From Pseudomonadales bacterium (GTDB lineage: Bacteria > Pseudomonadota > Gammaproteobacteria > Pseudomonadales > Azotimanducaceae): a DNA stretch of 5,245 nt. The stretch's first letter is position 1, and each line of letters opens with the position of its first letter. A model generated the notes under the pieces. It had not been told where the DNA came from and did not search any database. It saw nothing but the letters and a program-made list of their open reading frames with translations. Shown here one piece after another: positions 1 to 5,245 of this stretch. The translations under genes were made by a program, and so were the position numbers. The stretch is taken from the NCBI GenBank assembly GCA_022448765.1, contig JAKUTI010000194.1, forward strand, positions 1 through 5,245, given 5' to 3'.

Positions 1-1324
1 CTCGGCGTCCGGGCTCCCGTCGAGAAGCACCCATCGTAATGCTCGTGGGAGACATTAGAACCATTTCGTGCCCAGATTTGGTTTTCTGCAAGGGTTTCAA
101 TTTTGCGAAGCGCGCCTCCTCAAGAGTAAGGAGTCGGACACGCAATCGTTGTGGAAACCCTGGCTGGGGCGTGATGGTCGTCCGATAACGGGCATGGCCG
201 TCCAAATGCAGTGCAATATCGTGGGGTACCGCCGTAAGCATGAGCGTCAAATCGGAGGATCCCTTGCGTTGTCCATCGACCCAGACTTCCGCATCGCGCG
301 GTTGGGTAACAATTTGTACCTCACCCGTCAAGGGTTGGAGTTGAATTGAAAGTGTCTTCGCGCTACCGGATGTGAGCGCTAGTGTTTGTTCATGAACGTC
401 GTATCCGACACGGGAAACCCGCAGGTCATGGGGCTCGTCTGGTGTGATGTAGGTTTCTACAGGAGTGACACCAACGTACTGATCATCTAGCGTGACGCTT
501 GCTCCTTTTGGGGACGAATTGACGACGACGGTTGCGAGGGCTTTATTCAGTTGAACTGGGTCGAGGGTCAGGTGTTGCTGTGCCTCCACGTAGACGACGT
601 CGGTCCAAGGTTCGTATCCCGGTAGCGTGACGGTAACTCGATGTTCGCCTTGTAGGATTTCGGCGGGGCCGGGAGTCATAAAATCTGACAGCTCCCCATC
701 GATCAGGATATTTGCACTCGTTGGTGTCGTGGGGATCATTACTTCGGCCCAAGCCGGACGAAGAATGGCCGATATCGCTTGTTCTATCTCACGGCCCTCG
801 ATAGTGGCCGTTATATTGGTATCTAGGTAACGGTCGAGGCTGAATCGGAATGCGCTTTGACCTGCCTGGATTTCTGCCGATAACGGTGTGATTCCAATTG
901 CCGTATCGTCAAGAAAAATCGTTGCACCAACAGGGTCCGAACTAAATTCCACACGCCCGGGCAACTTGATTAATTCGAAATCGAAGGTCTGATTACGTTT
1001 TGATTTCACTGAGATCGTACGCTCTAGGGGGAAATAACCTCGAGCTTCGGCACTGATCTCATAGACGCCTTCGCGGAGTAGACGGTAACCGAAAGCGGCC
1101 AGTTCGAATCCCCCGCGCACAGAGACCTCCGCCGAAGGTGGTTCGAAAACGAAACGTACAGACTTTGCGGTGAAACTGAACCAGAGCGCCCCGGCGAGAA
1201 TCAGTAGTATTAAAGCAACGACCAGTTGTCTCTTGCTGGGTCGAAATCGGGCAGATGTTGCCGACGATTCCGACGGCGTAAAGGACGTCGGACGTATTTG
1301 CCCTACTGGCGTTTCATCGCTCAC
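1..1324 (-). CDS. Membrane-anchored PEGA-repeat protein with start of a formylglycine-generating-enzyme-like domain (partial, 3' end outside window)
   Basis: The reading frame stays open for 441 codons from a GTG at 1324-1322 to the left edge, where the gene is cut. A cytoplasmic Ser/Thr/Pro-rich head (1-33, ending RPSKRQ) precedes one membrane helix (about 34-51). Periplasmic beta-rich repeats follow at roughly 55-118, 122-190, 191-256, 262-330 and 332-398. They carry PEGA-type hallmarks: 'SSDPVGATIFLDDTAIGITP', 'SSPKGASVTLDDQYVGVTP', and closing 'GYEPW', 'GYDVH'. At about 419-441 the sequence 'GHEMVLMSPTSITMGASRRE' followed by PGRR matches the opening strand of SUMF1/EgtB/PvdO-type domains (MV..P..F.MG.S..E.GR). 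That family includes cysteine-oxidising sulfatase activators and other enzymes, but also members of unknown activity. Catalytic residues would lie beyond the window, so activity cannot be judged. No cysteine occurs in the visible part. GTG is preferred because AGGAAAGGA lies upstream at good spacing and the preceding gene stops 3 bases before. The PEGA assignment is strong, the FGE-like one good. Confidence 0.88.
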   Translation of the reverse strand, partial: MSDETPVGQIRPTSFTPSESSATSARFRPSKRQLVVALILLILAGALWFSFTAKSVRFVFEPPSAEVSVRGGFELAAFGYRLLREGVYEISAEARGYFPLERTISVKSKRNQTFDFELIKLPGRVEFSSDPVGATIFLDDTAIGITPLSAEIQAGQSAFRFSLDRYLDTNITATIEGREIEQAISAILRPAWAEVMIPTTPTSANILIDGELSDFMTPGPAEILQGEHRVTVTLPGYEPWTDVVYVEAQQHLTLDPVQLNKALATVVVNSSPKGASVTLDDQYVGVTPVETYITPDEPHDLRVSRVGYDVHEQTLALTSGSAKTLSIQLQPLTGEVQIVTQPRDAEVWVDGQRKGSSDLTLMLTAVPHDIALHLDGHARYRTTITPQPGFPQRLRVRLLTLEEARFAKLKPLQKTKSGHEMVLMSPTSITMGASRREPGRR

Positions 1325-1327
1325 GCG

Positions 1328-2833
1328 TTAGATCCTTTCCTGACAACGTATGGAAACGGGGTCCATCGATGCCTCAACGACAATCGTTATGCGCACATCG
1401 CGACAGCCGTCACTACTCCCTAACAGGGTATAGCGACCTGGACGAAGAAAGAGTTCGTGGTAATTAAACGTTCCGAGCGTCCCGACGCGATAGATGGTGA
1501 TTTCAGTGACATTATCTGACAAGAGAACCAACGGCAGCGGCTTTCCCGCCCGCTCCACCAACGCTTGAAACGCTCGTCTTTTTGCATCAAAAGTAGGTCC
1601 CCGCTGAGTCTGCTCGATCGCGGCGGCAAGGGACTTGGTAGCTTGTGCGAAGGCATCTTCCGAGGAAAGAACGTTTGGATCGGCGATGTACTTATCCATG
1701 GATTCGATAATTGCAATGAGAGTTCGAAGGTCTTCACGCCCGTCTCGCGCATACCGGACCGAACGATCGAGTAGGAGGGCCTGATCGTAGGCGGCTATCG
1801 CGTCGGTCCATCGACCCTCGTTAGATGCGAGTTCAGCGGCGGATCTAAGTTCATCCAAGCGCGTTAACAAGCGATTTTGCTTGGTTTGGCTTAACCCGTC
1901 GCTGGCGACAGGGTCATTGGGTTTTAGTTCGAGAGCTTGATCGAACGACAAGGTCGCGTGTTCGAATTGTTTATTTCTCAACGCAGCAAATCCATCGGAA
2001 ACGAATCCGCTATAGCGATCGTTCGTCTCGAGCTCGTCAAGTTTAATGAGGCTATCAGGGAGGCCGATTGTTTTGGGATCAAGACTCTGAAGTTCATCCA
2101 ACGTGCTGCGAGCGTGTATGAGGTCACTACGCAGCAACGATCGATCAAATTCCCGTAATAGTGCTGAAACTCGTGGCAGAAGGGCGGCTCTCGCGCGTCC
2201 TCTGGACGCAATGGGATCGTCGGGAATGATCGTTAGGGCGCGTTGGAATGCGATCGTAGCTGCAGCTTGATCCCGCCCGTCGAGAGCGATCTGACCGGTC
2301 GCAATCGACTTGTCATATTGTGCGCGGCCCTCGTTGATAAGTTCCTGGAGTTCCGACGTGGCTGTCCGATACGCTTTCATCGCGCGCGGGTATTCGTTTT
2401 CAACAAAGTGTCGGTCGGCAACGGTCGCTAGTTCTTTGATTTGCTCGTAATCACGAGCACCCCATGCGTCGATGTTCATTTCTTCTTCAAGTACCGCTTG
2501 TAGCTCAACGAATGATCCGAGTTCGGCCGTGGCCTCCTCTCGTGCCTTTTCACGTTCGAGATTGGCGTAGGGCGCAAGCTCCAGAGGGGCTTCGACTTCC
2601 CTGACGACGGTTTCAGGTTTTGCTTCTCCGCCAGCTCCAATGCCCTTGTTAGGTTCAGGAGCCAGCTCGGGTACGACGAGAAACACGAAGGCTACAGCCA
2701 CGACCACGACTAGAATCACCAAGAGCGAGCGAACTCGAGGGCTCCGTTCATCAGAGGGACGAGTCTTGGTTGGTTGGCCGCGGGATAGGGGAGGCGCCGT
2801 CGGCTTTATTCTAATGGGCCTTTCCGGTTCCAT
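1328..2833 (-). CDS. Inner-membrane-anchored periplasmic TPR protein with C-terminal PEGA-like beta domain
   Basis: This 501-residue protein of unassigned function has a basic, proline-rich cytoplasmic head (1-35), one strongly hydrophobic helix (about 36-54, rich in V, L and I), and a large periplasmic part, the topology predicted by the positive-inside rule. TPR-like helix pairs are visible at about 135-165, 173-207 ('AAATIAFQRALTIIPDDP'), 275-308 ('EHATLSFDQALELKPNDP') and 324-358 ('WTDAIAAYDQALLLD'). The A..F..AL.L.P.DP signature is typical of TPRs, which usually bind proteins. A small beta-rich domain at about 433-501 contains 'VTEITIYRVGTLGTF' and 'LFLRPGRYTLLGSSDGCRDV', resembling a PEGA-like fold. 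The only two cysteines, Cys477 and Cys497, are both in this domain and could form a disulfide. The ATG at 2833 has AGAGGA just upstream. The stop lies 3 bases before the next gene's GTG, so co-translation with the PEGA/FGE-like protein is likely. Scaffold or adaptor is the best general role. Confidence 0.9.
   Translation of the reverse strand: MEPERPIRIKPTAPPLSRGQPTKTRPSDERSPRVRSLLVILVVVVAVAFVFLVVPELAPEPNKGIGAGGEAKPETVVREVEAPLELAPYANLEREKAREEATAELGSFVELQAVLEEEMNIDAWGARDYEQIKELATVADRHFVENEYPRAMKAYRTATSELQELINEGRAQYDKSIATGQIALDGRDQAAATIAFQRALTIIPDDPIASRGRARAALLPRVSALLREFDRSLLRSDLIHARSTLDELQSLDPKTIGLPDSLIKLDELETNDRYSGFVSDGFAALRNKQFEHATLSFDQALELKPNDPVASDGLSQTKQNRLLTRLDELRSAAELASNEGRWTDAIAAYDQALLLDRSVRYARDGREDLRTLIAIIESMDKYIADPNVLSSEDAFAQATKSLAAAIEQTQRGPTFDAKRRAFQALVERAGKPLPLVLLSDNVTEITIYRVGTLGTFNYHELFLRPGRYTLLGSSDGCRDVRITIVVEASMDPVSIRCQERI
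1333..1341 (-). promoter_or_regulatory. Ribosome binding site for the PEGA/FGE-like gene
   Basis: The minus strand reads AGGAAAGGA inside the last codons of the TPR gene. Eight bases separate its final AGGA from the GTG at 1324-1322. This purine-rich site supports the GTG as the true start although it is not an ATG, and it implies that ribosomes ending the TPR gene can reload on the next one. Confidence 0.6.
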
Positions 2834-2837
2834 TCGA

Positions 2838-2843
2838 TCCTCT
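2838..2843 (-). promoter_or_regulatory. Ribosome binding site for the TPR gene
   Basis: The minus strand reads AGAGGA, with four bases between it and the ATG at 2833-2831. It sits in the 33-base spacer after the second lipoprotein gene, which otherwise shows no hairpin or terminator. It supports the chosen start and continued transcription through the spacer. Confidence 0.6.
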
Positions 2844-2866
2844 AAATCAACACGCTTTTCCCATGC

Positions 2867-4102
2867 CTAGCCGGCATCGATAGCTGATTTTCCGTTGGCT
2901 TGTGGATCACTGACCCCCATTTCCTCCCGATAGATCTTTCGTAAAATGCGCCGGAGCTCCTCGTATTGCTCCTCGACGGTACCTTGGAGGGCGACCGTTT
3001 CGTTCTCCAACTCTATCGTGTGGGGCATAATTTCAGCTTCCGCCGACGTTCCCAGTTCGCGTAACACTTCAGTATGCAGTTGTGCGTTGGCGCGTTTAGC
3101 AATGCCGGATTTGATCATCATTGCACCACCAATAATGCTCATGGTCCCGGCATACTGGGTGACGTTATTGTCGCTCGTTTGTGCAGCCACGCCGGCGACA
3201 ATGCCCGCGGTACCCGCCAGTAATCTCGAACGAGCCTTATTGCGCTCTTCCCTATATGCAATGGCCTCGCTATAGGTGGCCCGGCGCCAATTCTGATAAG
3301 GCGTAAACATTTCGTTGGCGAAGCTCGAAAAATATTCATCGAGCGTATCAATGAAAAGATACTCTCGTTCCCTGATCATTCGTACGCGAGACAACATTGG
3401 GTCGTCGGGGGCCGGCAAACGGCGTATTTCATAGCGCCCTGGCTCTTCTTCGGTTACGTAATCTTCAAACGCGTCGCTCGCAAAGTCTATTGCGAAACGC
3501 ATCTCAGCCATTGTCCGTATGGCTCGGATATCGTCCTCGGTCAACGCGATTCTAAATCGAAGCAAGTCGTTTGCGATTTGATTGTACGTTGCTTGGTATG
3601 GATCTATGTCGCGGGGCATAGACAGGTCGTACGCGTATTTGCTTGCTAAGGTCTCGTAGACTTTGTCGAACCAGATTTGCCCGCGGGCGTCGGACGCGAC
3701 GGCGTGTAGGTTCAAGCGTTCGCCATCGGAATGCAAAATGGTTGCGGATACCGTGACGTCGACCGCGTACGATCGTCTTGGAACAACACGCACGGCACCC
3801 CAGTTGCCTGTAGATTGGAGCAGATTTTTGGCGACGTAGGCCATGTAATTGGACTCCGCGCGCCGAATTTCAGGCTGTATGTTGAGCTCGTTCTGATCAT
3901 CGAACGACTCGGGTACGTTTGGGTCAAATACGCTGATACCAACGTCGAGAAGTAGTTCTTCTGACGGTGGTACGGCGAGGGTTTGAGGTGGTGCCATATC
4001 GACCGAACGGACGGTTTGCGTCACACAACCGCTTAACTGAAATAATCCGACAAGTATCAGAATTCGGCTCGGGCGGAGGTCAAGAAAGGTTACTATCGAC
4101 AT
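2867..4102 (-). CDS. Predicted outer-membrane lipoprotein with Gly/Ala-rich hydrophobic segment, function unknown
   Basis: I do not recognise a named family. From the ATG at 4102 the product is 411 residues. A signal peptide (1-25; basic DLRPSR then hydrophobic ILILVGLF) ends in a clear lipobox, L-S-G-Cys26. The next residue is Val, not Asp, which favours Lol sorting to the outer membrane. Residues 45-190 look like a mixed alpha/beta domain ('YAVDVTVSATILHSDGERL', 'ARGQIWFDKVYE'). Residues 190-290 are mostly charged helix. Residues 294-335 form a Gly/Ala-rich hydrophobic stretch (LLAGTAGIVAGVAA, then a polar turn, then MSIIGGAMMI) that could be a membrane hairpin or glycine-zipper-like packing surface. 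Residues 361-394 are a charged helix, possibly coiled coil. Cys26 is the only cysteine. A TTG at 4105 would add one Met, but ATG is preferred because it overlaps the upstream TGA by one base (TGATG), which implies translational coupling. A 33-base gap separates it from the TPR gene. Confidence 0.88.
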   Translation of the reverse strand: MSIVTFLDLRPSRILILVGLFQLSGCVTQTVRSVDMAPPQTLAVPPSEELLLDVGISVFDPNVPESFDDQNELNIQPEIRRAESNYMAYVAKNLLQSTGNWGAVRVVPRRSYAVDVTVSATILHSDGERLNLHAVASDARGQIWFDKVYETLASKYAYDLSMPRDIDPYQATYNQIANDLLRFRIALTEDDIRAIRTMAEMRFAIDFASDAFEDYVTEEEPGRYEIRRLPAPDDPMLSRVRMIREREYLFIDTLDEYFSSFANEMFTPYQNWRRATYSEAIAYREERNKARSRLLAGTAGIVAGVAAQTSDNNVTQYAGTMSIIGGAMMIKSGIAKRANAQLHTEVLRELGTSAEAEIMPHTIELENETVALQGTVEEQYEELRRILRKIYREEMGVSDPQANGKSAIDAG

Positions 4103-4104
4103 CA
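4100..4104 (-). promoter_or_regulatory. Stop/start overlap (TGATG) coupling the two lipoprotein genes
   Basis: On the minus strand the TGA of the first lipoprotein gene (4104-4102) shares its A with the ATG of the second (4102-4100). No strong Shine-Dalgarno sequence precedes this ATG, so translation probably depends on re-initiation by ribosomes finishing the upstream gene. This suggests matched production of the two lipoproteins. Confidence 0.6.
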
Positions 4105-5124
4105 AGAGCCTGATTTATAGCGCCTGTAGTCGTCCCATAGCGCTTGCCGGAGTTCGGGATCGGATTCAGCCATTGCGGCTTCACGTAGTTGTCGCGCGAC
4201 GACGTCGTCGTCCTTGGCATCAGGTATGTCTTTCGGTATGACGGCGGCTACGGGTGGGGGGATCGATACGGAACGCGTGTCCGTTTTCCCTGGCGGGATA
4301 TCGGGTAGGGCTCCTCCGCCGGAATTCGTACCACTGCCTTGCGCCGTTTTGCCCACACCCGAGGGGATGGCCCTGTGATTTTGACCGGCGCGATCATTGG
4401 ATCTTGCTAGCACGATCTTTCGACCTTCAAGGATCTCGCCATCAAAAACGTCCAAAGCGCGTTCGAGCTCGGCGTCTCCGGATCGTTGAGGATCCGTGCC
4501 ATCATCGTCTCCGGAAGGGTCTCCCGACGGATTTTCCGTTCCCGCAGTCTCGCCCGATTGGCCGACGGTCGACTGATCTCCCTCCGGTTCGTGCGTTCCC
4601 GGTTGCTCAGTGCCTTCCCCAGCTGTCTCGGATTCGGCGACTTCTTCGCCGGGTAGTTCGGTCGCGGTTTCCCAGCCGTCGTCTCCTTCTCCTGATTCTG
4701 TTGCTCCAGGCTCGGTTGACGAGGGTGACGAGGTTTCACCAGAGGTTGTGGATTGATCGCTTGATGCGGTGCCTTCTTCAGTGGTTGTTGATTCTGGCAT
4801 CGAGGCGGTTGACTGTGTCGATTGTGAAGACGGTGTAGGTGTCGATGGTAGAGATTGATTTGGTGGTGATGGCATCGACGGTGCTGACGGTTGCGATCTT
4901 TGTGAAGAAGATGGCATCGAAGGGTTTGATGGTATGGATGGGCTGGATGTAGGCGGCGACTGAGTCGACGGACTGGGTGAACCGCTCTGCGATGGTTGTT
5001 GCGGCGTCGAGGGTCGGCTGGGTGTCGATTGGGAGGTACACCCGAAGCATATTGTTAGCGCGATCACTGCGACAATCGAGAAGGGATTACACGCGCGCGT
5101 ACGGACTGTCCGTTCCTCCTTCAT
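4102..5124 (-). CDS. Predicted lipoprotein with long Ser/Pro/Thr-rich and acidic linker and a compact charged C-terminal segment
   Basis: This 340-residue protein of unknown function is the first recognisable gene of the cluster. A basic N-terminus and hydrophobic stretch (14-28) lead to a probable lipobox ending F-G-Cys29. It is weaker than consensus because position -3 is Cys, so lipidation is likely but not certain. Thr at +2 would favour the outer membrane. Residues 30-110 are almost entirely Ser, Pro, Thr and Gln. Residues 111-215 switch to Glu, Gly, Thr and Asp. Both stretches should be disordered and could span peptidoglycan or be glycosylated. From about 216 the sequence looks folded: 'LERALDVFDGEILEGRKIVL', then a Gly-rich spacer, a proline-rich strand ('SIPPPVAAVIPKDIPDAKDD') and a charged helix ending 'DPELRQALWDDYRRYK'. 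The tail is probably the functional part and may dock onto the partners encoded next. In-frame stops lie just upstream of the ATG at 5124, which fixes the start region. The stop overlaps the next gene's ATG. Confidence 0.85.
   Translation of the reverse strand: MKEERTVRTRACNPFSIVAVIALTICFGCTSQSTPSRPSTPQQPSQSGSPSPSTQSPPTSSPSIPSNPSMPSSSQRSQPSAPSMPSPPNQSLPSTPTPSSQSTQSTASMPESTTTEEGTASSDQSTTSGETSSPSSTEPGATESGEGDDGWETATELPGEEVAESETAGEGTEQPGTHEPEGDQSTVGQSGETAGTENPSGDPSGDDDGTDPQRSGDAELERALDVFDGEILEGRKIVLARSNDRAGQNHRAIPSGVGKTAQGSGTNSGGGALPDIPPGKTDTRSVSIPPPVAAVIPKDIPDAKDDDVVARQLREAAMAESDPELRQALWDDYRRYKSGS
4480..5037 (-). repeat. Low-complexity coding region (Ser/Pro/Thr/Gln block followed by Glu/Gly/Thr/Asp block)
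   Basis: This stretch encodes residues 30-215 of the first lipoprotein. Its right half has a coding strand rich in TC, CA and CC dinucleotides. Its left half is acidic and glycine-rich. A 15-base unit encoding Pro-Ser-Met-Pro-Ser appears at 4909-4923 and again at 4867-4881, exactly 42 bases apart, with differences only at wobble positions. A related Ser-Met-Pro unit is near 4795-4803. This points to growth by slippage or local duplication, so length may vary between strains. Confidence 0.75.
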
Positions 5125-5245
5125 TCCCGAAGTTTAACCTCTTCAAAGTGAATCTGGGTGAACGTACTCTCATCAGGACCGATTGGGTAGTTTCGTCGTC
5201 AGGCTGTTTCTAGTGCCCGTCGTTTGCGTCCCGTAGATGGGGCAA
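5125..5245 (-). other. Region upstream of the gene cluster; possible 3' tail of a further upstream gene, no clear promoter
   Basis: No convincing sigma-70 -35/-10 pair is visible on the minus strand. A GAAGAGG lies 13 bases before the ATG at 5124, rather far for a ribosome site. One minus-strand frame is open from the right edge to a tandem TGATGA (first stop 5175-5173), giving 23 codons beginning CPIYGTQTTGT. The 48-base spacing to the next ATG would suit an operon member. An open frame this short is expected by chance fairly often, so it is a possibility only. If real, the cluster starts further right and the promoter lies outside the window. Confidence 0.3.

Noticed and set aside
68..349. 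Plus-strand open frame of 93 codons
   Set aside because: It overlaps the PEGA/FGE-like gene, whose repeats and domain motif run continuously through this stretch on the other strand.
543..752. Minus-strand open frame of 69 codons
   Set aside because: It is an Arg/Pro-rich alternative frame inside the PEGA region and shows no domain or start signal.
4103..4105. TTG as start of the second lipoprotein
   Set aside because: It adds only one residue before an ATG that overlaps the upstream stop as TGATG, the more usual coupled start.
4254..4838. Plus-strand open frame of 194 codons
   Set aside because: It lies entirely opposite the first lipoprotein gene, is extremely rich in Arg and Leu as expected from the complement of a low-complexity region, and has no recognisable domain.
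4867..4923. Regularly spaced repeats considered as a CRISPR-like array
   Set aside because: Only two close copies are present, they encode Pro-Ser-Met-Pro-Ser in frame, and they differ at wobble positions, so they are protein repeats.
4778..5050. Minus-strand open frame of 90 codons in another frame of the Ser/Pro-rich region
   Set aside because: Its Thr/Ile/Asp-rich repetitive product is the out-of-frame reading of the same biased sequence. The lipoprotein frame has a signal sequence, coupling and a folded tail.
5129..5144. Inverted repeat GAAG/CTTC with an 8-base loop before the first gene
   Set aside because: A four-base stem with this loop is too weak to call an operator or terminator and is expected by chance.

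Overview
The window looks like part of a Gammaproteobacteria-type genome. GC content is moderate, the genes are tightly packed, and the products are diderm envelope proteins with lipoboxes that suit outer-membrane lipoproteins. The taxonomic guess rests on protein style only and is moderate to weak. There are no rRNA or tRNA genes, CRISPR arrays, transposases or phage genes.

All recognisable coding capacity is on the minus strand, so transcription runs from right to left. In transcription order: (1) 5124-4102 is a lipoprotein with a long Ser/Pro/Thr/Gln-rich then acidic linker and a compact C-terminal segment. (2) 4102-2867 is a second lipoprotein with a Gly/Ala-rich hydrophobic patch and a C-terminal helical tail. 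(3) 2833-1328 is an inner-membrane-anchored protein with TPR-like repeats and a small beta-rich C-terminal domain. (4) 1324-1 is an inner-membrane-anchored protein with about five PEGA-like beta repeats, followed by the first residues of a formylglycine-generating-enzyme (SUMF1/EgtB/PvdO) family domain that is cut by the left edge.

The junctions are a 1-base overlap, a 33-base gap and a 3-base gap, with no terminator-like structure between genes, so the four probably form one operon with translational coupling. The 121 bases right of the first gene hold no convincing promoter. They may hold the last codons of another upstream gene.

All four products should be exported, with their bulk in the periplasm. 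Two probably sit on the outer membrane by lipid anchors and two on the inner membrane by one N-terminal helix each. The most economical reading is a trans-envelope assembly or surface-maintenance module in which TPR and PEGA repeats act as binding scaffolds for an FGE-like domain. No member matches a system I can name, so the function is unassigned. The set is the best candidate here for an undescribed system.
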